Below, in pieces: positions 7,807 to 16,067 of a stretch of DNA of 64,000 nucleotides. The DNA lies in the NCBI GenBank assembly GCA_025456145.1, contig JALOLD010000005.1:30486-94485 (forward strand), given 5' to 3'. The notes under the pieces are model-generated. The model worked only from the letters and a program-made list of their open reading frames with translations. It did no database searches and had not been told where the DNA came from. The DNA comes from Thermoanaerobaculales bacterium (GTDB lineage Bacteria; Acidobacteriota; Thermoanaerobaculia; Thermoanaerobaculales; Sulfomarinibacteraceae). How positions within the stretch are numbered: the stretch's first letter is position 1; every line of letters starts with the position of its first letter. The translations under genes were made by a program, and so were the position numbers.

Positions 7807-8901
7807 CTACGCCGCCTCATCGCCCTCGGCGGGGCTCGTCACGACCCGGCGCACCATCCAGAAGACAGTCGCCAGCCCGAGCGCGAGGAGCACCGCGAAG
7901 AGGGCGAAGTTCCCCCACTGGGGCACGACCGTCGGGTCGAAGAGCGAGGTCGCGGGCTCCAGGTAGAGCACCCGAACCTGGTGACGCGTCACCGACATCA
8001 CCGCGACGGTCAGCGTGAGCGCCGCCAGGGTGCCCGAGACGAGCCCGGGGTGCTCGACCGGATCGGTAGCCCGCGCCAGCATCACGAGCAGGCCGATGGC
8101 GAGCAGGATCGACAGGGTCAGCGGCCCGAGGGTCGGCAGCCCGCCGCGCATGACGCCGAGCAGGACCTCCCTGGGGAGCACGCCGAGCAGGAGGAAGCCG
8201 TCGGCGACCTGGAGGACCGTCGCCCAGAGCGCCCACCGCCAGCCGGTGCGGGCGATCGAGCGGTTGAGCTCGACCCGGTCGCCGGCCCGCGCCCGCCGGA
8301 CCGCCCACCAGGCGGCGACGAGGGCCGCGAAGGTGATCGCGGCGAGGACGAAGTGGAGCAGCCTCGGCCAGTAGGTCGGGTCGCCGAGCACGCCGAGGGC
8401 GTTCGCGTCGAACGTCGCCCACCGCTCGGGCTGGACGTGGACGAGATGGACGGCGACGTGGATCATCGCGATCGCGAGGAAGGACAGGGCGGAGACGGCG
8501 AGCCACGGGCCGCGGTACGCCTTGTGGAGGTAGGCCGCGTAGTAACCCAGCATGAGCAGGACGAGCATCGCGAACCAGATCCAGCCGAGCAGAATCGTGC
8601 CCGAGTAGAAGAACTGCTGGAAGAGCACCTGGACGAAAAGCAGCGGCGCGACGCCGGTGGTGATCGCGAGCGAGATCGCGTAGGTGTTGACCGCCATCAG
8701 CCGCCCGGCGAGCACCGAGTCGGGGTGGTCGGCCCGGCCACCTCCGCGCAGGTGGGCGACAAGAGCCATGAGGGTGCCGCCGAGGGTCAGGTTCATGAAC
8801 AGCAGATGGAGGAAGAAGGTGAAGACCAGCAGGATGTGGAACAGCCACGGGGGGCCCGGCAGGCCAGCCGCATCGAGGGCGGGAATGAGGTCGGTGTTCA
8901 T
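7807..8901 (-). CDS. Second subunit of a cytochrome bd-superfamily complex (CydA-like membrane protein)
   Basis: The 364-residue integral membrane protein has about 8-9 hydrophobic helices. Near the N-terminus it has a His-containing helix followed by FMNLTLGG, close to the first haem-binding helix of CydA (HFLFVPLTLG in E. coli). It also shares the layout AVNTYAISLAITTGVAPLLFVQ. I therefore read it as CydA-related rather than CydB, although it takes the position of the second subunit. There is no CxxCH motif. Its ATG overlaps the stop of the haem-c subunit (ATGA at 8898-8901), so the two are made together. Electron donor and acceptor are unknown. Confidence 0.7.
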   Translation of the reverse strand: MNTDLIPALDAAGLPGPPWLFHILLVFTFFLHLLFMNLTLGGTLMALVAHLRGGGRADHPDSVLAGRLMAVNTYAISLAITTGVAPLLFVQVLFQQFFYSGTILLGWIWFAMLVLLMLGYYAAYLHKAYRGPWLAVSALSFLAIAMIHVAVHLVHVQPERWATFDANALGVLGDPTYWPRLLHFVLAAITFAALVAAWWAVRRARAGDRVELNRSIARTGWRWALWATVLQVADGFLLLGVLPREVLLGVMRGGLPTLGPLTLSILLAIGLLVMLARATDPVEHPGLVSGTLAALTLTVAVMSVTRHQVRVLYLEPATSLFDPTVVPQWGNFALFAVLLALGLATVFWMVRRVVTSPAEGDEAA

Positions 8902-10421
8902 CGGGCATCTCCGCTCGCTGCGTCCGGCGTTCGGTCGAGGGACGCGAGATAGACGGCCAGGGCCTCGGCCTCCTCGTCGCTGCCGACGAAGGGGGGCATG
9001 GTGCCCCGCTCGAGGGTCCGCATGTCGAACATCACGCTGCGGTCGAAGGCGGTGATCTCCTCACCCATCTCCTTGAGCTGCATCACGGTCGCGGTGATCA
9101 TGCCGAGGTTGAGCTCGCGGATCGCATCGGGATCGGATCGGATCTCCTCGATCGACGGCAGCATCTCGACCATCTCGGCGTGAGCGACGTCGGCGTGGCA
9201 GGAGGCGCACTCCGCCTGGTAGGCGAGCCGGTCCATCCCGGTCGAGGACGGCGTCGCCACGAGCTCGAGATCGGCGACGGTGGGCAAGGCCTCGGTGATG
9301 CTCTGATAGCCGTCGAGGGTGTGGCAGGCGGCGCACTGCGCGGCGAAGATCCTCCGGCCGCGGGCCTCGGGCGCCGGGTCCCCGGCGGCGACCCAGCCCG
9401 AGTGGGCGGCGAGACCGGTGGCGTTGATCTCGTCGATTTGATCGACCAGCAGCCCGTTGGAGAAGAGGTGGCTGTGGATCAGGAAAGGCTTGCGCACCCC
9501 CTCGCGCAACCGCTCGTAGCCGCCGAAGAAGGCGAAGATCGCCGCCATCAGCGCGACGGCGGTGACAGCCCGGGCGGCGCGCGGCGCGACGAGCAGGGCG
9601 AGGACCCCCAGAGCCAGCCCGAGCGCGAGCGACCACAAGGCGAAGGACCGGGTCGCGGCGAGCCCGACCAGGGTCGGCGCCTCGCCGAGGAAGAGGGCGG
9701 TCACGGTGTCCGGCAGGACCGCTTCCCACCAGCGGTAGCCGGCATAGGAGACCAGCGCCCCGCCGAGGAACCACCAGCCCAGGTACCGGACGAGATCGGT
9801 CCGTCGCCCGGGGCTCGCCGTGAAGGCCGGCCAGAGCATGAAGGCGACCGCCATGAGAACGCAGATCCCGGTGCGCAGGACCAGGGACGGCCAGTAGGTC
9901 GGGTTGAAGAAGCCGTCCCAGAAGGCGCGGGTCTCGAGCCACCTCCCCGGGGTGAGCATGAAGGTGACGATGCCGTTGATGATCACCATCGACAGGTAAG
10001 CGCCGATGAAGTAGAGCCAGCCGACGAGCACGTGGGCCTGCTTGGTGATCCGGTCCCATGTCGTGTAGTAGATCAGTGCGGCGACGATCTCGAGCACGAA
10101 GAACACCCACTCGATCGCCCAGCCCCAGACATAGGCGTGGATGAGGGCCGAGATGGCACCCGGCGAGATGAGCCCGGCGACGACCCAGATGCCGACCCCG
10201 GAGATGGCGCCGAAGACCGTCGATACGAGGATCAGCACCAGCGACGATCGCCTCGCGAGCTCGCGCATCTCCCGGTCGGCGCGGCGGATCGCCAGGGTCT
10301 CGGTCACGACGATGAGCAGCCCGCCGCCGATCGCGAAGTGCGACACGATCACGTGGGTGATCGCCACCCACGCCATGAGCACACCGCCGCTCAGTCCAGA
10401 GTCCCAGATCGGATAGTCCAT
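8898..10421 (-). CDS. Cytochrome bd-type oxidase subunit I (CydA superfamily) with C-terminal haem-c motifs
   Basis: The 507-residue protein has an N-terminal CydA-like membrane domain of about 330 residues, with a His in the first helix (VIVSHFAIGGG) and conserved blocks WGWAIEWVFFVLEI and INGIVTFMLTPGRW. A soluble C-terminal region follows, carrying CAACH (Cys363, Cys366, His367) and CASCH (Cys405, Cys408, His409), both able to bind haem c. The quinol-binding Q-loop of canonical CydA is not evident. CydA-superfamily members with fused cytochrome c are known, so electrons may enter through haem c rather than directly from quinol. ATG 10421 has a GGAGG site. It is divergent from the Fur-family gene. 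Confidence 0.82.
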   Translation of the reverse strand: MDYPIWDSGLSGGVLMAWVAITHVIVSHFAIGGGLLIVVTETLAIRRADREMRELARRSSLVLILVSTVFGAISGVGIWVVAGLISPGAISALIHAYVWGWAIEWVFFVLEIVAALIYYTTWDRITKQAHVLVGWLYFIGAYLSMVIINGIVTFMLTPGRWLETRAFWDGFFNPTYWPSLVLRTGICVLMAVAFMLWPAFTASPGRRTDLVRYLGWWFLGGALVSYAGYRWWEAVLPDTVTALFLGEAPTLVGLAATRSFALWSLALGLALGVLALLVAPRAARAVTAVALMAAIFAFFGGYERLREGVRKPFLIHSHLFSNGLLVDQIDEINATGLAAHSGWVAAGDPAPEARGRRIFAAQCAACHTLDGYQSITEALPTVADLELVATPSSTGMDRLAYQAECASCHADVAHAEMVEMLPSIEEIRSDPDAIRELNLGMITATVMQLKEMGEEITAFDRSVMFDMRTLERGTMPPFVGSDEEAEALAVYLASLDRTPDAASGDAR

Positions 10422-10580
10422 GCGTCCTCCACCGCGATCGCGAGCTCCGGTTCACCCTACCACCCGGCGGAAGCTCTCGCAATCCTCTGAATCTAAACGA
10501 TGAATTGTTGAACAACTATCGGGCGATCATGGTCCTGGCGAGATCTTTGTCGCGACTCGGAATCCGTCGCCTCTTGCCTC

Positions 10581-10609
10581 TTGACACGACGTCGCACCTC
10601 CACTAACGT
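10581..10609 (+). promoter_or_regulatory. Sigma70-type promoter for the Fur-family gene
   Basis: TTGACA at 10581-10586 is followed after 17 bases by TAACGT at 10604-10609, an excellent -35 with an acceptable -10. Transcription would start near 10616, giving a leader of about 30 bases that contains the six-codon frame ATG AAA ATG AGT CTG GAT TAG (10621-10641). The surrounding 100 bp is markedly more AT-rich than the genes. Confidence 0.75.
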
Positions 10610-10645
10610 AGGTTGAGACGATGAAAATGAGTCTGGATTAGATTT

Positions 10646-11113
10646 ATGACCTCAAAGCTCTCACAACGCGCCCAGAAGCTGTTCGTCCAGTACCTTCGGG
10701 AGAACAACCTCAAGGTCACCCAGGAGCGGCTCGCCTTGCTCGACGAGATCTTCGCGACCGACGAGCACCTCGACGCCGACGAGCTCCTCGCGAGGATGAA
10801 GGTCAAGCAGCGAAAGGTGTCGCGGGCGACGGTCTACCGGACCCTCGATCTGCTCGTGCAGTGCGGCCTGGTTCGCAAGAGCCGGCTGGGGCGCGAGCAC
10901 TACTACTACGAGAAGATGGAGCCGGGCGGCGGCCACCACCACATGGTCTGCACCGCGACCGGCCGGATCATCGAGTTCTGGGACGCCGAGCTCGACGAGC
11001 GGCTGCGCCGGATCTGCCAGGACCACCGGTTCCGACCGTCCTTCATCTCGATCCAGATCCAGGGTCTGAGCGACGAGGGCCAGAAGGTCGAGCAGGAGAC
11101 GTCGTTCTTCTGA
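10646..11113 (+). CDS. Fur-family metal-responsive transcriptional regulator
   Basis: The 155-residue protein has the Fur winged helix (about residues 10-85, with KVTQERLALLDEIF and SRATVYRTLDLLV) and the dimerisation domain beginning GGGHHHMVCTATGRIIEF. The His cluster of the metal site is present. The usual CxxC structural zinc motif (as in HHHLICxxCG) is reduced to a single Cys, and no C-terminal CxxC follows. Fur-type proteins repress iron, zinc or peroxide genes; the subclass (Fur, Zur, PerR) cannot be decided. It is transcribed away from the cytochrome operon, a possible target. It ends before a terminator shared with tyrS. Confidence 0.88.
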   Translation: MTSKLSQRAQKLFVQYLRENNLKVTQERLALLDEIFATDEHLDADELLARMKVKQRKVSRATVYRTLDLLVQCGLVRKSRLGREHYYYEKMEPGGGHHHMVCTATGRIIEFWDAELDERLRRICQDHRFRPSFISIQIQGLSDEGQKVEQETSFF

Positions 11114-11143
11114 TCCGCGCCGTCGGGCGGCGCCTCCCCCACC

Positions 11144-11167
11144 GGCCCCCGCCCCGGCGCGGGGGCC
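11144..11167. terminator. GC-rich hairpin between convergent fur and tyrS
   Basis: A perfect 9-bp stem (arms 11144-11152 and 11159-11167) with a six-base loop lies between the converging stop codons. No T-tract follows on either strand, so it is a plausible bidirectional or Rho-assisted terminator rather than a canonical one. Confidence 0.55.
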
Positions 11168-11194
11168 TCGCCGTCGATGCCCCCGGGGTCCGGA

Positions 11195-12433
11195 TCAGGA
11201 GCGCCGGAGGCTCAGACGGGCGATCCTCCGCTTGCCGACCTGGATCAGGGTCGAGCCCGGTCGTCCCGCGGCCAGGCTCGCGTTGACGTCGCGCACGACC
11301 TCCCCGTCGACCCGGACGCCGCCCTGGGCGAGCAGCCGGCGGGCCTCGCTGTTGGACGGAGCGAGCCCGGCCTGGGCGAGGATCTTGGCGAGGAGGACCT
11401 CGTCGGCGTCGACCGCGAGCGCGATCTCGGCGATGTCCTCCGGGAGCTGACGCGCCGAGAACACCCGCTCGAACTCCTCCTGGGCCGCGGTCGCCTGGCC
11501 GGCCGAGTGGAAGTCGGCGACTACCGTGCGCGCGAGCTCCTTCTTGACCTCCATCGGGTGGAGCTCGCCCGAGCCGACCCGCGCGCGCCGGTCGTCGATC
11601 TCGGCGGCGGTGAGGTCGCTGAGCAGCAGCCAGTACTTCCACATCAGCTCGTCGGAGATCGACATGAGCTTGCCGAACATCTCGGTCGGCGGGTCCTCGA
11701 CCGCGATGTAGTTGCCGAGCGACTTCGACATCTTCTCGATCCCGTCGAGCCCCTCGAGCAGGGGGAGGGTCATCACGACCTGCGGCTCGAGCCCGTGCTC
11801 CCGCATCAGGTGGCGGCCGACGAGCAGGTTGAAGAGCTGGTCGGTCCCGCCGAGCTCGACGTCGGCCTCGAGCGCGACCGAGTCGTAGGCCTGCGCGAGC
11901 GGGTAGAGGAACTCGTGCAACGAGATCGGCTGCTGGGCCTCGTAGCGCTTGCGGAAGTCCTCGCGCTCGAGCATCTGGGCGACCGTGACCTTGGCGGCGA
12001 GTCGGATCCAATCGGCCGACGACAGCGCCCCCAGCCAGCGCGAGTTGAAGTCGACGACCGTGGTGTCGGGATCGAGCAGCCGCTCGATCTGCCGCCGGTA
12101 GGTGGCGGCGTTGGCCTCGATCTCGTCCTCGGTCAGCTGGGGCCGGGTGCTCTTCTTGCCGGTCGGGTCGCCGATCAGCCCGGTGAAGTCACCGATCAGG
12201 AAGACCACCCGGTGACCGAGCTGCTGGAAGTGGCGCATCTTGCGGATGACCACCGTGTGACCGAGGTGGAGATCCGGCGCCGACGGGTCGAAGCCGACCT
12301 TGACGACGAGCTGGCGGCCGGTCGTGGCAAACCGCTCGAGCTTGGCCCTGAGCTCGTCGGTGGGCACGACGTCGACGCACCCCTTGGTCAGATAGGCGAG
12401 CTGTTCGTCGAGGCTCGAGGTCGTCGGCTGCAT
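11195..12433 (-). CDS. tyrS: Tyrosyl-tRNA synthetase
   Basis: A 412-residue class-I aminoacyl-tRNA synthetase. The HIGH-like motif is HLGH at residues 56-59, preceded by VGFDPSAPDL. The KMSKS motif is present in full (about residue 237). A C-terminal S4-like RNA-binding domain follows at about residues 345-405. It charges tRNA-Tyr with tyrosine in the cytosol. ATG 12433 has a GGGAGG site. A TAGTAT -10 box (reverse complement of 12464-12469) lies about 30 bases upstream. Confidence 0.97.
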   Translation of the reverse strand: MQPTTSSLDEQLAYLTKGCVDVVPTDELRAKLERFATTGRQLVVKVGFDPSAPDLHLGHTVVIRKMRHFQQLGHRVVFLIGDFTGLIGDPTGKKSTRPQLTEDEIEANAATYRRQIERLLDPDTTVVDFNSRWLGALSSADWIRLAAKVTVAQMLEREDFRKRYEAQQPISLHEFLYPLAQAYDSVALEADVELGGTDQLFNLLVGRHLMREHGLEPQVVMTLPLLEGLDGIEKMSKSLGNYIAVEDPPTEMFGKLMSISDELMWKYWLLLSDLTAAEIDDRRARVGSGELHPMEVKKELARTVVADFHSAGQATAAQEEFERVFSARQLPEDIAEIALAVDADEVLLAKILAQAGLAPSNSEARRLLAQGGVRVDGEVVRDVNASLAAGRPGSTLIQVGKRRIARLSLRRS

Positions 12434-12503
12434 GCGCCCTCCCGGCGGTCGCGCAGGCCAACAATACTACCCCACGGTCCGGGCGGCGCCACCGGGAGCG
12501 CGG

Positions 12504-14519
12504 TCACCGCCGAGATCCCTCGACGATCGGCAGCGCTCCGGCGCCGGTCATCGGCAGCTCGTCGAGGGCCGGGATGCGGCCGAGCACCTCGCCGACCAGG
12601 GACCCCTCGACGGTCATCACCTCGAGCTCGAGCTCGGCCGGCTGACGCCAGCCGGACGCGCCGGCCGCCACCGCGGCGCAGCGCCGAGCGTGACCGGTCA
12701 CGCCGCTCAACTCGGCGCTGACGGCGGCCGCGACCCGACGCTTGACCGGGGCGAGCTCGTCGTCGTTCGCCGGAGCCTTCAGGCGCTTCCACTCCGCCGC
12801 GAGAGCGGCCTCGATCTCGCCCACCGTCCCCTTCGTGGCGAGCACGAGCACCAGGATCGACCGCCCGGGGACGTAGGGCGCGAGGACCTCGACCCGCGCC
12901 TCGGGCCAGCGGGTACGCGCTCGCGTCTCGAGCAGCTCCCGGGTGACGAGGATCGGCGCCTCGGAGCCGCCGAGCTCCATGTCGAGGGCGACCACGACCG
13001 CCGACTCGTCGCCGGGTGCGGCGACCCGGGTCCGCAGATCGGTCGGCACGGCCTGCACATCGGTCGTCGTCGGCGGCGCCGGTGCGGCCGACCAGAACTT
13101 CCCCAGGGTCTCGGCGGCGGTCTCGGCGTCGGCAGCCACCACCCCCAGAGCCAGGTTGCCCGATCGCAGGAGGGTCGCCGGCGACACCTCAGAGAAGTCG
13201 GTGAGACCGAGCAGCCCGGCCATCAGATCGAGCGCCCGACGGCGCGCGTCGTCACCGGCGGCGGTGAGGCTCGTGTCGTCGGCGAGCACCGCGGCGTAGG
13301 CGGTCGTCAGCTGCTCGACGAGCTCGCCGAAGCCGTCCGCCGGACCGGCGATCTCGATCAGCGAGGGCGCCGCCCGGACGCCGACGAACCCGGGTCGACG
13401 GGGCGCCGCCCGGAGCTCGCGGGCGAGCCGGGCGAGCACCGTCGCGGTCACCTCGCCGTCGAGGTCGGGCACCAGCACCGGTCTCAGGCAGACCACCGCC
13501 ATCGGCGCGCCGCGTCGCTCGAGCACCGCCGCGGTGACGTCGTTGGCCAGCCGGTGGACCTGCGGGCCTGCGGCGAAGCGCGGGTTGAAGACCTGCGGCG
13601 GAAGAATGAGCTGGGCTCGACCGGGATGGAGCGGGAGCCACCGGGCGGCGGCGTCGCGGACGCTCGCCAGGGTCACTCCCCGGATCCCGAAGAGGACCTG
13701 GCGCACCGCCTCCTCGCCGCCGGAAAGCCAGGCGTCGAGCACCAGCTGTGCGGCTCCGGGATGGTCGTCGAGCAGCGCGAGCCGCCGGATCTCGAGCCGC
13801 CGTCGAGCCTCGAAGACATCAGCCTCGGTGAGCGACGGGTCGGCGGCGAAGCGGGCGAGCGCGAGCCGCAGCTCGGTCACCATGAGCTCGGCGAGCTCGG
13901 GGTCGACCCGGCCGTCGACGATACCGAGGGGTCCCTCGACCCGGCTCTGCAGGAACGGCACCTTGTCGGCGACCAGCGACGGCACGAGCTCCCACAGCAC
14001 CTCGATCGAGCTCCGCCGCCAGTCGGCGAGGGTGGGCAGCACCACCTCGAGACGGATCTGGGCGTCGCTGCCGGGCGCTCCGAGACGGCGGTCGAGCCCT
14101 CCCTCGGCGAGACCGGGCGCCGGCGCCTGATCGACCGACCGGGCGGCGCGATCGCCGATCGCGCGGGTGAGCAGCGGTCTGAGATCCTGGGCCGTGGCGC
14201 CGCCGACCGCGACGATGACCGGCGGAGGGGCCTCCCAGGCGGCCGCGGTCAAGACGGCCTCGAGCTCGGCCGCCAGGGTCAGGCGACCGGCCGTGACCCG
14301 ACCCGGACCGGGCTCGCCGGTCGCCGGCGGCCAGGCGACGGTGGTCGCGTCGGCCAGCGGCTGGCTGACGACGACGAGCTGGGTTCCCCCGGGGAGCGGT
14401 TCGACGAGCAGTGCCTGCGAGCCGGCCGCTCCGGCCCCGACGGCGACCGCGACCGCGACCGCCATCCCGCGGAGAACGTCTTTGAGAGCAGCGAGTTGGG
14501 TTCTCATGACCGGCCGCAT
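12504..14519 (-). CDS. Exported M16 (insulinase)-like protein without visible zinc motif
   Basis: This is a 671-residue protein with an N-terminal signal-like segment (hydrophobic run AVAVAVAVGAGAAGSQA). The body resembles paired M16 peptidase domains: long alpha/beta repeats and the recurring segment VTLASVRDAAARWLPLHPGRAQLIL, typical of the end of an M16 half. I find no HxxEH zinc motif or downstream Glu, so this is probably a non-catalytic M16 partner or a diverged relative. The start is ATG 14519 or 14507. It is divergent from the next gene, with only a few bases between the start codons. Confidence 0.6.
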   Translation of the reverse strand: MRPVMRTQLAALKDVLRGMAVAVAVAVGAGAAGSQALLVEPLPGGTQLVVVSQPLADATTVAWPPATGEPGPGRVTAGRLTLAAELEAVLTAAAWEAPPPVIVAVGGATAQDLRPLLTRAIGDRAARSVDQAPAPGLAEGGLDRRLGAPGSDAQIRLEVVLPTLADWRRSSIEVLWELVPSLVADKVPFLQSRVEGPLGIVDGRVDPELAELMVTELRLALARFAADPSLTEADVFEARRRLEIRRLALLDDHPGAAQLVLDAWLSGGEEAVRQVLFGIRGVTLASVRDAAARWLPLHPGRAQLILPPQVFNPRFAAGPQVHRLANDVTAAVLERRGAPMAVVCLRPVLVPDLDGEVTATVLARLARELRAAPRRPGFVGVRAAPSLIEIAGPADGFGELVEQLTTAYAAVLADDTSLTAAGDDARRRALDLMAGLLGLTDFSEVSPATLLRSGNLALGVVAADAETAAETLGKFWSAAPAPPTTTDVQAVPTDLRTRVAAPGDESAVVVALDMELGGSEAPILVTRELLETRARTRWPEARVEVLAPYVPGRSILVLVLATKGTVGEIEAALAAEWKRLKAPANDDELAPVKRRVAAAVSAELSGVTGHARRCAAVAAGASGWRQPAELELEVMTVEGSLVGEVLGRIPALDELPMTGAGALPIVEGSRR

Positions 14520-14525
14520 GGTAGC

Positions 14526-15473
14526 ATGCCGGCGGTGGACCGACGGCCCGACCCGATGACGCCGAACGCGCTCCTGACGAGCTGGCTGGCGGCGCTGGCC
14601 GCGATCCCGGCCGGGTTGCTCGCGGCCGCCGCGGGGCAGGGGCTCGGCGGGCTGCTCGCCGGTGGAGCGTGGATCGGTGTCTGCCTTCCCTGGGACCGCC
14701 AGCCCTGGGCCCTGGTCAACCAACCGGCGCTCAACTTCGCCTCGCTGCCCTCGGCGGGTGGCTACTGGCTCGGCTCGACCGTCCTGCCCCTCGCCCTGGC
14801 GGCGGTCGTGCCGCCCTTGACGCTGCGCCTCCGCTCCCTTGCCGGCCACCTCGTCGTGCTCCAGACGGCGTGGGTTTCTCTCGTCGTCGCGGCCTCCTGG
14901 CAGCGGGTCCTCGACCCAGAGCTCGCCCACCTCGCCCGCTGGCTGCACTTCCGCGGTCTGCCCGCCGAGCTCGGCTGGATCGCGGTCGCGGTCGCGACGG
15001 CGCTCGCCATCCCGATCGCGCTCCGGCTCATCGCCCTCGCCCGGATCGTCCGTTTCAACCTCGGTCGCGCCCGCCGCACGATCCTGGTGCTCCTCCACCT
15101 CGTCCCGGCGCCCCTCGCCTGGGCGGCCTTCACGGTGTGGTTGCGCGGCGCCGTGCCGCTGGCGGCCTGCGTCGCCGCCGGGCTGCCCCTGATCGCCGGT
15201 CTCGTCGTCGCGTGGGTGGGCTACCCGGCGCCCCTGACCCACGCCGTGGCGAGGCTCAGACCGACCTCGGCGGTCGCCCTCGCGGCCGCGGCGGCGATCG
15301 GCTGGGCGGCGGGTGCGACGGCTGGCCGGCCGCTGCCCGACGGCCGCGTCGCGGCGCTGCAGTGGGGCCCCTCGACGAGCGTCAACAACATCCGAGACTG
15401 GATGGCGCCGCACCGGGCGCCGTGGATCGGCCCCTCCTCGAACGGCTCTCCCGACCGCCCCGGCCCGGGATGA
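14526..15473 (+). CDS. Multi-pass membrane protein of unknown function
   Basis: About 315 residues, with roughly seven to eight hydrophobic helices spread over residues 10-265 and a short polar C-terminus. No family was recognised. The start is ambiguous. ATG 14526 and ATG 14556 are both in frame. GTG 14535 lies 7 bases after a TAGCAT box (14522-14527), matching the leaderless pattern seen elsewhere in the window. It shares its promoter region with the M16-like gene and precedes the ferritin gene. Confidence 0.65.
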   Translation: MPAVDRRPDPMTPNALLTSWLAALAAIPAGLLAAAAGQGLGGLLAGGAWIGVCLPWDRQPWALVNQPALNFASLPSAGGYWLGSTVLPLALAAVVPPLTLRLRSLAGHLVVLQTAWVSLVVAASWQRVLDPELAHLARWLHFRGLPAELGWIAVAVATALAIPIALRLIALARIVRFNLGRARRTILVLLHLVPAPLAWAAFTVWLRGAVPLAACVAAGLPLIAGLVVAWVGYPAPLTHAVARLRPTSAVALAAAAAIGWAAGATAGRPLPDGRVAALQWGPSTSVNNIRDWMAPHRAPWIGPSSNGSPDRPGPG

Positions 15474-15498
15474 CAGACACCCGGGCCTCGGTTATCCT
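15470..15498 (+). promoter_or_regulatory. Promoter of the ferritin gene
   Basis: ATGACA at 15470-15475, one mismatch from TTGACA, is followed after 17 bases by TATCCT at 15493-15498. The box overlaps the stop of the preceding gene. The leader to the ferritin ATG is about 50 bases and carries a GGAGAG ribosome site. Confidence 0.55.
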
Positions 15499-15554
15499 GT
15501 GAGAGCGCGTCGCCGCGCCACCCCCTTCGACACCGTTCGGATTGGAGAGCCACC

Positions 15555-16067
15555 ATGAATGTCAAGGTCGAGAAAGCCCTCAACCAGCAGGTCCACGCCG
15601 AGTTCTTCTCCTTCTACCTGTACCTCTCGGTCGCGGCGTACTTCGCCGCGAACCATCTCGACGGCTTCGCCCACTGGATGCGGGTCCAGGCCCAGGAGGA
15701 GTTCAACCACGCGATGAAGCTGTTCGACTTCCTCAACGAGCGGGGCGGAACCGTCGAGCTGCTGCCGATCGACGCCCCGGCGCGCGAGTGGCCGGGCCCC
15801 TCGGCGGCGGTCGAAGCGGTGCTCAACCACGAGCGCGCGATCTCGGGCCGGATCAACAGCCTCGTCGATCTCGCCACCGCCGAGAACGACCACGCGACGA
15901 CCGTGATGCTCCACTGGTACGTCAACGAGCAGGTCGAGGAGGAGGCCACCGCCGACACCCTCTTCCACCAGGTCAAGATGGTCGAGTCGAGCCCCTACGG
16001 TCTGCTCATGATCGACCGTGAGCTCGCCGGCCGGCCGGCCGCGGCGGCCCCGAGCCCGGCCGAGTAG
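15555..16067 (+). CDS. ftnA: Ferritin (non-haem iron storage protein)
   Basis: A 170-residue ferritin of the bacterial FtnA type. The ferroxidase-site residues are recognisable: Glu in HAEFFSFYLY near residue 16, the pair in QAQEEFNHAMK near residue 50 with its His, Glu near residue 94 in NHERAI, and the Glu/Gln-rich helix VNEQVEEEA. It stores ferric iron in a 24-mer shell. The last 15 residues (Ala/Pro-rich) extend past the core and overlap, on the opposite strand, the end of the ATP-grasp gene. Iron regulation by the nearby Fur-family protein is possible, but no operator is identified. Confidence 0.93.
   Translation: MNVKVEKALNQQVHAEFFSFYLYLSVAAYFAANHLDGFAHWMRVQAQEEFNHAMKLFDFLNERGGTVELLPIDAPAREWPGPSAAVEAVLNHERAISGRINSLVDLATAENDHATTVMLHWYVNEQVEEEATADTLFHQVKMVESSPYGLLMIDRELAGRPAAAAPSPAE

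Noticed and set aside
10621..10641. Six-codon frame upstream of the Fur-family gene as a regulatory leader peptide
   Set aside because: MKMSLD shows no repeated codon or ribosome site that would indicate attenuation; it is probably chance in an AT-rich leader.
12432..14520. Very long open frame on the plus strand antisense to the M16-like gene
   Set aside because: The translation is Arg/Gly/Asp-rich with no domain character, typical of antisense shadows in GC-rich DNA; only its last part (after 14526) is a plausible gene.
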